Source of the DNA: Arthrobacter pascens
GTDB lineage: Bacteria > Actinomycetota > Actinomycetes > Actinomycetales > Micrococcaceae
Assembly: GCF_030815585.1 (NCBI RefSeq)
Contig: NZ_JAUSWY010000001.1
Location: forward strand, 2,418,001-2,482,000
Direction: 5' to 3'
DNA length: 64,000 bases
Both the position numbers and the translations under genes were made by a program. Below the pieces are notes generated by a model that saw only the letters and a list, made by a program, of their open reading frames with translations, searched no databases and had not been told where the DNA came from. Shown piece by piece: positions 35,401 through 42,697 of this stretch; the stretch's first letter is position 1, and every line of letters begins with the position of its first letter.

Positions 35401-37237
35401 GCTGTTGTCACGCCACTTCCGATTAGTCGCAGCCTTCGACCATCGCCACATCTTTCTGGACCCGGAACCAGACGCTGCGGCCTCATTCGGCGAACGCCAG
35501 CGGCTCTTTAGTCTGCCGCGGTCCAGCTGGGATGACTATGACCGTTCGCTGATCAGTCCCGGAGGGGGTGTCTGGCCGCGGGATGCCCGCCGCATTCCCC
35601 TCGGCCCCCCGGCGGCAGAAGCGCTCGGTATCGACCCGTCGGTGGAGTCCATTCATCCGCCTGACTTGTTGCGGGCCATTTTGATGGCCCCCGTTGATTT
35701 GCTCTATAACGGCGGGATCGGAACCTACGTCAAGGCCACCGAAGAGAGCCATGCGAACGCCGGCGACCGGGCCAACGATGCCTTCCGCATCAACGGCAAC
35801 GACGTACGGGCCCGGGTGGTCGTCGAGGGCGGAAACCTTGGCGTCACCCAGGCAGGCAGGGTCGAAGCAGCCCTCAACGGGGTGCTGATTAACACAGACG
35901 CCATCGACAACTCAGCCGGCGTGGACTGCTCCGACCATGAAGTAAACATCAAGATCCTGCTGGCTCAACAGATCAGGGCCGGACGGCTCCCCGCTGCGGA
36001 GAGGGCACAGTTCCTGGACGGGCTCACTGCTGAAGTGGCTGACCTGGTCCTCAGGGACAATTCCGCCCAAAACGCGCTGCTCTTGACCGAACGCAGGTGC
36101 CCTCCGGCGTCATTCCCGAGCTATGAGCGCCTGATGCAGTTCCTCGAAGGCAAGGGGGAACTGGACCGACTGCTGGAGGGCCTCCCGGACTCGCAAACAC
36201 TGGGGGAACGGATGGCTCGGGGCAAAGGTTTAACCTCGCCCGAACTGGCCGTGTTGGCGGCATACTCCAAGAACATCCTGGCGGGAGCCATCCGCTCCGA
36301 CACCCTCATCAGGGATCCTTACTTCGAATCGGTGCTGCGCGGCTATTTCCCCGACCCGGTCGTGGCGAGGTTTGGTGCGCAACTCAATCTTCATCCCCTG
36401 CGGGACGACATCATCGCCACGGTTGTCGCCAACGAAACTGTCAATATCGGCGGCATCACCGCCGTTTTCAGGCTCATGGAAGAAACCTCCTGCGACGAGG
36501 CCGCGGCGGCCCGGGCCTTCGTTATTGCCAACGAGGTGTTCGGGCTTCGTGAGCTGACCAGCGGCCTCGTCGGTCTGGGCGCGGAACTGTCAGCCGAAAA
36601 GAGGAGCCGGATCCACCTGGATATCCAGCGCGTCCTGGACATGGCCATGCGCTGGTTCATCCAATACGACCATCACCTCCCGATAGCGGACTGCGTGCAG
36701 CTCTACCGGCCGGTCGTGGAGACCCTGCGGCACCGGCTGGCGGAGCTCCTCGTCGGCAGTGACAAGCTGGCTGTCCTGTCCCTGCTGGATGAAACGCGTG
36801 AATGGGGAATTCCCGAGAGTATTGCCGTCGCCTGGGCCGAACTCCACGAGACCTCGACGCTGCTCGACATTGCCCGGGTGCAGCAGGTAACGGCCAAACC
36901 CTTGGACGTCGTCGCCCCAACATACTTTGCAGTGCACAATCGATTCCGGATAGAGGAGGTGCTGAACCGGATCGACAGCCTGCCCAGCACTACTAAATGG
37001 CAAGCCATGGCCCGGGCGTCCTTGCGGGAGGACCTGTCCAACGTTGTCCCGGAACTCACGGTCGCCGTCCTTGCGAGGGGCTCACGCTCGCCCGTCGCCG
37101 ACCAAGTTACCGAATGGGAGGAACGCCACCGCGACAGACTCCTGGCCTCTGAACGCCTGCTGGAGTCTGCTCCGGCGAGTAGCTTCGAAGCCCTGACGAC
37201 GTATGTCGGGACGCTAAGAAAGGCAGCTGGGTCGTAG
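32471..37237 (+). CDS. gdh: NAD-dependent glutamate dehydrogenase, large (GDH180/Bac_GDH) type
   Basis: 1588 residues, the usual size for the roughly 180-kDa NAD-GDH family. N-terminal ACT-like regulatory parts are followed by the catalytic core around residues 770-850 with GKTARGGLRWSDRKEDFRTE and AVIVPDGAKGGFF, then GDMSGDVFGNAML and VVVEGGNLGVTQAGR. It deaminates glutamate to 2-oxoglutarate with NAD+. It is transcribed with the monooxygenase genes (gap 133 bp), where it might balance ammonia from aromatic amine breakdown, but it may equally be an unrelated neighbour. The start is uncertain: GTG at 32471 or GTG at 32510, neither with a strong site. Confidence 0.93.
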   Translation: MSGRPGSCRLGPVVPTVEFSGTAVPPADFLAAYYDEVPSEDREPYETGRLESRAVAHFRSGLTRTPGAEAWVGLIPDKDSTVLGVVTDDAPFMVDSVLAEVTRRGLGIHLVVHPTFSVVRDPSGRLTAINPATPQAESRVESWISVEIGDLLRSENAEALLDGIRRVISEVRLVVSDRQKMRRKAVDVAEALPDVPAERAGHGIEIARSLLRWLTSNHFVFIGYREYELIRGPSEDHLRAVEGTGLGILSHGDSRPRRLTETARKSLRRPPAFVVTKANSKSTVHRDAHLDYIGIKTYDTAGEVTGEHRFLGLFTSSVYNGPVDDMPVVADKIRAVIAQSGLVRTSYSGRHLISILETYPRDELFQIGVGDLCQKTLQIMRMQERRRSRVFLRADSYGRFVTALVYLPRDRYNTSVRIRVEQDLRQVFAAVDVEHEARVTSSALARIFFTVWLPPGEIPSVAEADLERRVSRAVRSWPEGVLDGLREIHPGPEAETLSKRWGEAFPAEYRVQYSVEDARADITRLEQLDGGGPESAARLYVDPRQPGRPEGHGRMRLYLREPESLTHILPFFEHLGLEVLEERPYEIVDSGSRTFFLYDLSVRYPVESSGPQALALVPDAFSAALTGLAESDLLDRLVLRQGFPWRIVSLLRSYAKYWRQLGTSHSFDFMASTLLAHPLVTRELVTLFSAKFDPDLYGADREWRVRKADAAVTEAVSAVPTLDAGFVLETFASLIRATVRTNFYQDKEYISTKFDPSGIEVLPKPRPTHEVWVYSPRIEGVHLRFGKTARGGLRWSDRKEDFRTEVMGLVKAQAVKNAVIVPDGAKGGFFSKAAAGLAGRELLLAEGQECYRIFIRGLLDVTDNIRFEERGQSTIPPPRVVRYDGDDPYLVVAADKGTAAFSDIANGVAGSYDYWLGDAFASGGSVGYDHKRMGITARGAWESVRSHFSEIGIDPQASDFTAAGIGDMSGDVFGNAMLLSRHFRLVAAFDHRHIFLDPEPDAAASFGERQRLFSLPRSSWDDYDRSLISPGGGVWPRDARRIPLGPPAAEALGIDPSVESIHPPDLLRAILMAPVDLLYNGGIGTYVKATEESHANAGDRANDAFRINGNDVRARVVVEGGNLGVTQAGRVEAALNGVLINTDAIDNSAGVDCSDHEVNIKILLAQQIRAGRLPAAERAQFLDGLTAEVADLVLRDNSAQNALLLTERRCPPASFPSYERLMQFLEGKGELDRLLEGLPDSQTLGERMARGKGLTSPELAVLAAYSKNILAGAIRSDTLIRDPYFESVLRGYFPDPVVARFGAQLNLHPLRDDIIATVVANETVNIGGITAVFRLMEETSCDEAAAARAFVIANEVFGLRELTSGLVGLGAELSAEKRSRIHLDIQRVLDMAMRWFIQYDHHLPIADCVQLYRPVVETLRHRLAELLVGSDKLAVLSLLDETREWGIPESIAVAWAELHETSTLLDIARVQQVTAKPLDVVAPTYFAVHNRFRIEEVLNRIDSLPSTTKWQAMARASLREDLSNVVPELTVAVLARGSRSPVADQVTEWEERHRDRLLASERLLESAPASSFEALTTYVGTLRKAAGS

Positions 37238-37273
37238 CGGCGTTCACTTCCGCATGATGGCGGGGAGCCTGGA

Positions 37274-37326
37274 GGGGACCGCGCCCCGGTCACGGCCGGA
37301 TCCGGTCCCCTTCAGTCATGACTGAA
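37274..37326. terminator. Bidirectional terminator region
   Basis: GGGGACCG (37274-37281) pairs with CGGTCCCC (37303-37310), followed by the perfect palindrome TTCAGTCATGACTGAA (37311-37326). It sits between the convergent ends of the glutamate dehydrogenase and the ThDP enzyme gene. Confidence 0.55.
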
Positions 37327-39003
37327 TCAGTGGCCTTGGAATGCTTCCGCCAGCCACCATGATCCCCCGTCGGAGGCGATCTTCGCATCGATGACCAACG
37401 GACGGCTCTCAGACCCAGCGTGGAACTTGGCGACCCACGCCTTTACCGGCTCCAAATCGTCAAGGGTGCGCACGGTGATGCCATCCGCGCCGAATCCCCT
37501 GGCAATGGCAGCAATGTCCGTCTCCGGAAATTTCACGCTGCGAAGATCCAGAGAGTCGTCAAGCTCAGCAAAATGGTGCACTTCGGCCCCGTATGCGGCG
37601 TCGTTGTAAACGATGCACACCAGGGGCAGGTTGAGGCGGACGGCTGTTTCCAATTCACTGATCCCCATCAGGAAACCGCCGTCGCCGGCGCCCAGGACGG
37701 GGACACGTTCAGGTTGGGCAATCGCAGCGCCGATGGCGGTATACAGACCCAGCCCAATGGCTTGGAACGCCTGCGTGAAGCAGAAGCCGAACTCGTCTGG
37801 CACGGCAAGGTACTGACTCGGGTAGCCCATGAAGTTTCCTGAGTCCACGGAAACAATACGGTTCGTTGGCAGGAGCGAATCAAGTTCCCGGCTGAGGACG
37901 CGCGGATCGATCAGTGTCGACGTGGACAGGTCCGCCGTGTCGACGTCCCTCCACCGCGACCCCTGCTTGATCGTCACTGCATTGGTCTCCGTGCGATACT
38001 TTTCCGCTGGAGCCGGCTGGGCGGCTTTCAACAAGGCAAGCGCGTCCATAGCGGTGAGCGCAGAGTCCCCCAGGACGCCCAGCGATATTGGCCGATTGGC
38101 TCCCAGCGAAGCGTCCTCGACATCGACCTGGACCACCTTCGTGCCCGGGGAAATCAGGCGGCCATGCCGCATGGTCCACATGTTCAGGGTGCAGCCCCAC
38201 CCAACAATCAGGTCTGCCCCGCTGATGAGCTCAGCCGTCACTGGTGAGGAGAAGCCCCCGGAAATGCCCAGGTTAAAGGTTTCGCCATTGAATAGCCCGT
38301 TGGCCACCGCGGAGGTTGCCACCAGAGCTCCGGCATGCTCGGCCAAGGCGAGAAGGGCTTCCTTGGCCCCACGCCCTCCCCGTCCGGCCACAAACACGGG
38401 TCGTTCGGCCTGCTGGAGCACTTGAACGAGGTGCTCCACTGCTGCGGGATCAGGCCGCAACCGTGCTGGTTCCTGCAGCCGGACAGAATCGAGGGTGTCC
38501 GGCGCGAAACCGCTCTGCACGTCAAGAGGGAGACTGAGGACGACGGTGCGGCGTTCGTTGACTGCGGTGCGGAACGCCCGAACGGTATCGGCCACGGCCG
38601 AGTCGACGGAGTGAATCCGTTCCGCCACTGCCCCGATGCTTCGGGCAAGGGAGTCCTGATCAATCTTGAAATTCGATCGGACCGCAGCGCTTTGTGTGTC
38701 CGCGGTCAAGACAATCATCGGTGTCCGGCTCTTCGCCGCTTCCCCGATGCCCGTAATGGCATTGCTTAAGCCGCATCCCTGATGCGTGCTGACCACCCCG
38801 ACTTTGCCGGACATTCGAGAATAGGCATCGGCCATGGTGGCGGCACCCCCCTCATGTCGGGCAGCTGTGTACGGCACACCCGCCTGCACGAGGATGTTAG
38901 TGACATCAAAGTTGCCGCTTCCAACAACGCCAAAGACGTGGCCCACGCCCAATTTGGCCAGCGTTTGGGCAACCAGCGTTGACACTTTTACGTTCTCGCT
39001 CAT
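37327..39003 (-). CDS. ThDP-dependent enzyme, acetolactate-synthase-like; candidate isatinate decarboxylase
   Basis: 558 residues with the three domains of ThDP decarboxylases: catalytic Glu51 in AARHEGGAATMADAYSRM, a central domain with FVAGRGGRGAKEALL, and the ThDP/Mg motif GAGDGGFLMGI...NDAAYG near residue 450. True acetolactate synthase is unlikely, since no small subunit or branched-chain genes are present. Its ATG at 39003 overlaps the stop of the cyclase-family hydrolase (ATGA), so both are made together. If that hydrolase opens isatin, this enzyme is the expected decarboxylase of isatinate (a 2-oxo acid) to anthranilate. The open frame upstream to 39255 is only overlap. Confidence 0.8.
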   Translation of the reverse strand: MSENVKVSTLVAQTLAKLGVGHVFGVVGSGNFDVTNILVQAGVPYTAARHEGGAATMADAYSRMSGKVGVVSTHQGCGLSNAITGIGEAAKSRTPMIVLTADTQSAAVRSNFKIDQDSLARSIGAVAERIHSVDSAVADTVRAFRTAVNERRTVVLSLPLDVQSGFAPDTLDSVRLQEPARLRPDPAAVEHLVQVLQQAERPVFVAGRGGRGAKEALLALAEHAGALVATSAVANGLFNGETFNLGISGGFSSPVTAELISGADLIVGWGCTLNMWTMRHGRLISPGTKVVQVDVEDASLGANRPISLGVLGDSALTAMDALALLKAAQPAPAEKYRTETNAVTIKQGSRWRDVDTADLSTSTLIDPRVLSRELDSLLPTNRIVSVDSGNFMGYPSQYLAVPDEFGFCFTQAFQAIGLGLYTAIGAAIAQPERVPVLGAGDGGFLMGISELETAVRLNLPLVCIVYNDAAYGAEVHHFAELDDSLDLRSVKFPETDIAAIARGFGADGITVRTLDDLEPVKAWVAKFHAGSESRPLVIDAKIASDGGSWWLAEAFQGH

Positions 39004-39776
39004 GATCCCTCCACAAGGGCGTAGACGCGGGTGGGGCTGCCGGTGCCTCCGACAATTGGCAAGGGGGCGACCACCAGGGTAGCTCCCACCGTGGGAAGCC
39101 TGTCCACCTGTCGAAGTGATGTCAGGCCGTACTTGTCGGCCCCAAGGAGAAATGAGTGGACGGGGAACATCGGGTCGAAAGTTGCCGCCTGGCCCGCATC
39201 GATGCCCACCGTTTCGACGCCGAACCCACTGATGCTGGTATTGGCTGCAATCCATTGGGCGCCCGCTACGGACACCCCCGGAGTGTGCGGCCCGGCGTCA
39301 TCGGCATTGACGAAGTCGGCGGCATTCCCGCCCCTGGAGGACCAGCCGGTCCGGAAGATCACCCAGCAATTGTCGGGCAACTGGCCGTGCGTTTCCTGCC
39401 ACTGCTCAAAGTGCTCAGGCTCCAGCAGAAAGTCCGGATTTTCGGCCACATCGGCGCTCTTGTCGATGACGATCAGAGGTCCGATGAGGCGGTGGGGCTC
39501 TATCTGGTCAACGGATTTGCCGTTTCTGCCCGAAATCCAGTGCACGGGCGCATCCAGGTGGGTGCCGGCATGCTCCCCAACAGTCACATCGTTCCAGGCC
39601 CACGCCGGGCCGGCGTCATCAAAGTTACTCACGGGCGAAAGGCTGAGGCCGACAGTGTTGGCCAGGGGCTGCGGAAGATTCAGTATCGGCGTATCGCTGC
39701 TGAGCGGAGTCGTCAGGTCTACGACTTCTACGGAACCATCTGTGAGGGCTGCTGTGAGCCCGGCTAGTACAGACAT
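39000..39776 (-). CDS. Cyclase family protein; candidate isatin hydrolase
   Basis: 258 residues of the kynurenine-formamidase/isatin-hydrolase family. The metal motif HxGTHxDxPxH is complete (His69, Gly71-His73, Asp75, His79 in GEHAGTHLDAPVHW), and the end reads PIVGGTGSPTRVYAL as in isatin hydrolases. These Mn/Zn enzymes hydrolyse isatin to isatinate; kynurenine formamidase and other cyclic-amide hydrolases share the fold. The linked ThDP decarboxylase, the indole-type monooxygenases upstream and the anthranilate-CoA genes to the right favour isatin. TAGGAG precedes the ATG at 39776. Confidence 0.83.
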   Translation of the reverse strand: MSVLAGLTAALTDGSVEVVDLTTPLSSDTPILNLPQPLANTVGLSLSPVSNFDDAGPAWAWNDVTVGEHAGTHLDAPVHWISGRNGKSVDQIEPHRLIGPLIVIDKSADVAENPDFLLEPEHFEQWQETHGQLPDNCWVIFRTGWSSRGGNAADFVNADDAGPHTPGVSVAGAQWIAANTSISGFGVETVGIDAGQAATFDPMFPVHSFLLGADKYGLTSLRQVDRLPTVGATLVVAPLPIVGGTGSPTRVYALVEGS

Positions 39777-40262
39777 TGTTCTCCTATGCGGTTTGTATTG
39801 AGTTCAAATGGACCCCCACCGGCCGTCCGGCGCCAGTTGTTGCCGCGGATCGCGAAATGGGGAATCCCGTGGCGTATAGAGAAACGAAGCGCCTTATGAG
39901 CGTCCCGCACCGACGGCGAGTAGCCGCCGGTGTCTTGGACATGACTTGGGTGACAGCGCCAGTTACCTTGGCCGCGGAGCCAGCCTGGTCGTGCGTCCGT
40001 GCGTCCACCATGGCAGTCCTTCTCGCGAGTGGTCTTGAGTCTATCCACTTTCCACCAAAATTTGTAGCGTTTTCGTTGCGATAAAAAAATTATCTCTAGA
40101 GAGCGGCTTATGATGGTCCCGGGACGGGTCAGGTTGCTTCCGGCCGCGTCAAAGGACCAGAAGCAGTGGAACAAACGACAGCACTTGATGCATCGGCTCG
40201 AGCGAATGGGCCCTGGTCGAATGCGCTCCCAACGCAGTGAATAGTCCTCGCCGGCGGACTGT
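39777..40262. other. Intergenic region, 486 bp
   Basis: No gene is supported. It must contain the promoter for the isatin-hydrolase/ThDP operon. AT-rich sequence around 40060-40095 stands out from the high-GC background and may be that promoter or an operator for PaaX; I could not define a clear -35/-10. Confidence 0.45.
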
Positions 40263-41123
40263 CTAGTCTTCGACGACCGACCGTGCGTAGCGCTGGGCGA
40301 TCGGGCCAAGCAGTGAGTGCAGCTTGGCAAAGAGTGCCTCGGCGGCCAGGCCGCTCCAGTCACCGGGAAGATACTCTTCAGGCAGGCCGGGATCCATATA
40401 GGGCAAACGGCGCCATTGGGTCACCATCGGGACGTAGTCGGCGAAGGCCTGCTTGAGATACTCCGGTGACTCAGGTTCGCTCAGGGGCAATTCGGACCAG
40501 CGCTGCAGTACAGGTTCGTGGCGGTCGATGAAGTCCGCATATAGTGCGTCAAGAGAGGGCAGGTCCCACCATTGCCCGACCTTCGACCGGATATGATCTT
40601 CGGTCAGGTGGGCTGCCTTAAACAGGTCCACGTATTCCATCAAGGACGCGCGTTCGAGCTGTTGACTTACTTCCTCCGCCAGGTTGCCGGGGGCTATCCA
40701 TAAGCCCGGCGAAACTTGGCCGCAACCGATGCGCGTCAGAATGGTGCGGAGCTTGTGGCGAAGATGCCGCTGCGACTCAGGGACGGAGAATGATGTCAGG
40801 ATCCAGTCATCACCCTTGCGTGCGCGGTGCGGGGAGAAAATGCGTTCGTCGCCCGCCCGGAAAACATCCTCCAGTCCTGGCGCCAGCCTGTAGGCGGCCG
40901 ACCCGTTCTTTCGGAGGCTGACGAGAACTCCACGCTTCTTCAGCCGCGAGACTGACGAGCGCACTCCGGCTGACTCAACTCCTAGATCGCTCAGGAGTCG
41001 TATCAGCTCTGATACTGCAAACGCGCCGTCATGGGCGCGGGCATAAAGTCCGTAGACGGTCACGATGAGATGCTGGTGGCGTGGCATGGGTGAAATGTCA
41101 GGGACAACATTGACTCCAGACAT
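40263..41123 (-). CDS. PaaX family transcriptional regulator
   Basis: 286 residues. N-terminal winged helix (VYGLYARAHDGAFAVSELI, VRSSVSRLKKRGVLVS), central PaaX-like domain (DDWILTSFSVPE) and C-terminal domain (WRRLPYMDPGLPEEYLPGDW) match the family. PaaX repressors respond to aryl-CoA thioesters, phenylacetyl-CoA in the classic case. Here anthraniloyl-CoA, made by the ligase at 45041, is a fitting effector. The ATG has an ideal GGAGGTGTTGA leader. It lies between the isatin module and the CoA module and may control both; a small peptide gene lies 95 bp upstream on the same strand. Confidence 0.92.
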   Translation of the reverse strand: MSGVNVVPDISPMPRHQHLIVTVYGLYARAHDGAFAVSELIRLLSDLGVESAGVRSSVSRLKKRGVLVSLRKNGSAAYRLAPGLEDVFRAGDERIFSPHRARKGDDWILTSFSVPESQRHLRHKLRTILTRIGCGQVSPGLWIAPGNLAEEVSQQLERASLMEYVDLFKAAHLTEDHIRSKVGQWWDLPSLDALYADFIDRHEPVLQRWSELPLSEPESPEYLKQAFADYVPMVTQWRRLPYMDPGLPEEYLPGDWSGLAAEALFAKLHSLLGPIAQRYARSVVED

Positions 41124-41188
41124 TCAACACCTCCGATAATGGATCGCCTTAACAGTCCAAGGTTACAGGCCTGAGGACCGTGCATCCT

Positions 41189-41219
41189 GCATCCTGACAC
41201 GCGGCCGCAGGCAGGATGC
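41189..41219. terminator. Hairpin after small peptide gene
   Basis: GCATCCTG (41189-41196) pairs with CAGGATGC (41212-41219), 15-base loop. The stem touches the peptide's stop codon. GCATCCTG is also present as an overlapping direct copy at 41182. It could attenuate read-through from the peptide gene into paaX. Confidence 0.35.
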
Positions 41220-41359
41220 TAGATGAACATCAATCCGGCCCACGGGGCACAAACCGGAACAGACCCGCCGAAAACCTCCTCAAATTCCTCCTGACTCATG
41301 GCACTCGTCGATGCTTCATGGGTCTTTTCGTTGCGTTCGTCAAAGTCGGAAACAGACAT
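41219..41359 (-). CDS. Small acidic-leader peptide, 46 residues
   Basis: The ATG at 41359 has a strong AAGGAG site 5 bases upstream, and a plausible promoter lies about 70 bp further up. The peptide has an acidic N-terminal half (SDFDERNEKTHEA, SQEEFEEVFGG) and a short hydrophobic C-terminus after a double glycine, SVPVCAPWAGLMFI. This layout recalls ribosomally made peptide precursors with a leader and core. No maturase or exporter gene is in the window, so this is only a structural resemblance. It may instead be a regulatory leader peptide of paaX. I do not recognise a homologue. Confidence 0.5.
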   Translation of the reverse strand: MSVSDFDERNEKTHEASTSAMSQEEFEEVFGGSVPVCAPWAGLMFI

Positions 41360-41428
41360 CGGAACTCCTTGGAAAGGGCATGTAGAACGCGGCGTCATAG
41401 CCGCCGTCAGGCATGCGTCATGAAAATA

Positions 41429-41458
41429 AGTATATGCAGTTTTGGTGACGGGCGTAAA
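41429..41458 (-). promoter_or_regulatory. Putative promoter for small peptide and paaX
   Basis: On the minus strand TTTACG (41453-41458), 18-base spacer, TATACT (41429-41434). Distance to the peptide ATG is about 70 bp. AT-rich against the high-GC background. Confidence 0.45.
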
Positions 41459-41485
41459 GAGAACGACATGAAATTTATTCGTGCG

Positions 41486-41530
41486 CCGTTCGCGGCTTCC
41501 CAATCACAACCATCGCGGATTCGCGAACGG
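41486..41530. promoter_or_regulatory. Widely spaced inverted repeat, candidate operator
   Basis: CCGTTCGCG and CGCGAACGG, 9-bp arms separated by 27 bases, between the minus-strand promoter of the peptide/paaX unit and the thioesterase start. Widely spaced half-sites are known for PaaX proteins, but binding here is untested. Confidence 0.4.
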
Positions 41531-41596
41531 TCGTCATCGCAGGGATATACAATAGGGCGTTGTGACGTGGGATCATCACGCGCTGAAGGGAGACCC

Positions 41597-42037
41597 ATGA
41601 CTGACCGGACGAGGCCAAGCCGGCATGCCAGCATCGATCGCAATGTCGAATGGGTAGACACCGACGCCTCCGGCCACCAGCACAATTCCTCTGTCATGCG
41701 CTGGGTTGAGTCCGCGGAAGCGGAGCTCTTCCGGGCCCTCAACCTTCCTGATTATTTCCCGAGCGCACCGCGTGTACACCAGGCAATCAGCTACAGGGCA
41801 AAACTCTGGTTCGGCCAGCGCATCACGGCAACTGTCGGCATCCAAAAAATTGGCCGCACGTCCATGACCTACGCCTTTGAAGTGTTCGGCCATCCCCATC
41901 TCGAATCCGAAGGCGGAATCGCGGCGTTCGGCACGGTGACCGTGGCCCACGTCCCTTCAGGGTCCTTGACGGCCCAGCCCTGGCCGGCACACATGGTGGA
42001 AGCCGTACAGTCACTTCAGCTCACGACGCGGAACTGA
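41597..42037 (+). CDS. Acyl-CoA thioesterase (4-hydroxybenzoyl-CoA thioesterase fold)
   Basis: 146 residues, hot-dog fold of the 4HBT class. VEWVDTDASGHQHNSSVMRW carries the characteristic aspartate and histidine. It would release CoA from an aromatic or alicyclic acyl-CoA, matching the CoA-dependent anthranilate genes nearby. The ATG at 41597 has GAAGGGAG; the longer open frame upstream is not supported by a site. A stand-alone gene ended by a strong hairpin. Confidence 0.85.
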   Translation: MTDRTRPSRHASIDRNVEWVDTDASGHQHNSSVMRWVESAEAELFRALNLPDYFPSAPRVHQAISYRAKLWFGQRITATVGIQKIGRTSMTYAFEVFGHPHLESEGGIAAFGTVTVAHVPSGSLTAQPWPAHMVEAVQSLQLTTRN

Positions 42038-42072
42038 ACCATATAGGAGCGGGTAGGCGCTTCGCGTCATGA

Positions 42073-42108
42073 GAACGGCCCCGGCATGCATGCACGCCGG
42101 GGCCGTTC
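42073..42108. terminator. Strong bidirectional hairpin
   Basis: GAACGGCCCCGGC, 10-base loop, then the exact complement GCCGGGGCCGTTC. It lies between the convergent thioesterase and RidA genes. Confidence 0.7.
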
Positions 42109-42162
42109 ACAAATCCGACACAGTGTCGGTTTGCGGGGCCGGAAGAGCCACCGCCCGCAGAA

Positions 42163-42561
42163 TCAGCGGTTTCCAATCACCGCAATCCCCTGGATCTCGA
42201 TGAGAGCTTCCTTCTGCCACAGCCGGGTAACGCCAATGCCGGCCATCGCGGGATACTCCGAGCCCGCCATCTCGCGCCAGATCCGTCCGATTTCACGGCC
42301 GTTCGCCATGTAGTCGTCGACGTCGGTGAGATAGATCGTGACGCTGACCAAGTCCTGCGGCTGTCCCCCAGCCTCCGTCAGCGTTGTCAGAACGTTCGAA
42401 AACGCCTGCCTGAACTGTTCAACAATGCCGCCGGGCACGACATTCATGTCCTTGTCCAGTGCCGTCTGGCCTCCCAGATACACGGTGTTCCCGGCAAGGA
42501 TGCCATGGGCATACCCGGATGGTTTGGAAAGCGACTGGGGGTTGACTGTCCTGTTGGTCAC
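42163..42561 (-). CDS. RidA family protein
   Basis: 132 residues with the RidA fold (GYAHGILAGNTVYLGGQTAL, VSVTIYLTDVDDYMAN, ALIEIQGIAV). It hydrolyses enamines or imines to ketones and ammonia. The anthraniloyl-CoA monooxygenase/reductase yields an amino-oxo-cyclohexene-carboxyl-CoA, an enamine-type compound, so a deaminase here has a plausible target; that link is inference. It starts with GTG after AGGAGGAA at 42561 and is divergent from the FAH-led operon. A second RidA in the window (11326-11763) serves the other pathway. Confidence 0.85.
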   Translation of the reverse strand: MTNRTVNPQSLSKPSGYAHGILAGNTVYLGGQTALDKDMNVVPGGIVEQFRQAFSNVLTTLTEAGGQPQDLVSVTIYLTDVDDYMANGREIGRIWREMAGSEYPAMAGIGVTRLWQKEALIEIQGIAVIGNR

Positions 42562-42644
42562 GGTGTGGTTCCTCCTGCATATGGGGTTGTCGTCGTTCGG
42601 GAAAAGAGCTCTTTTCAGATCCTCTGCATCGTGCTACCTTGAGC

Positions 42645-42675
42645 ATATGTGACGACCGTAAAAAAGTCGACATAT
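42645..42675. promoter_or_regulatory. Inverted repeat, candidate operator of anthranilate-CoA operon
   Basis: ATATGT-(GA)-CGAC, spacer of 9, then GTCGACATAT: 10-bp arms with a 2-base bulge. Located 23 bp before the FAH start in the divergent gap with ridA. PaaX is the obvious candidate binder. Confidence 0.45.
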
Positions 42676-42697
42676 CTGATTGAAGGGAATTGGACGG

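Noticed and set aside
37327..39003. Acetolactate synthase for branched-chain amino acids
   Set aside because: No small subunit or ilv genes nearby; coupled instead to a cyclase-family hydrolase.
39000..39776. Kynurenine formamidase linked to the 3-hydroxyanthranilate operon
   Set aside because: Same fold, but the gene is 23 kb away from that operon, coupled to a decarboxylase, and no other kynurenine gene is present. Kept as an alternative only.
39776..40084. Plus-strand frame of 102 codons before paaX
   Set aside because: No ribosome site or protein-like motif; part of a promoter region.
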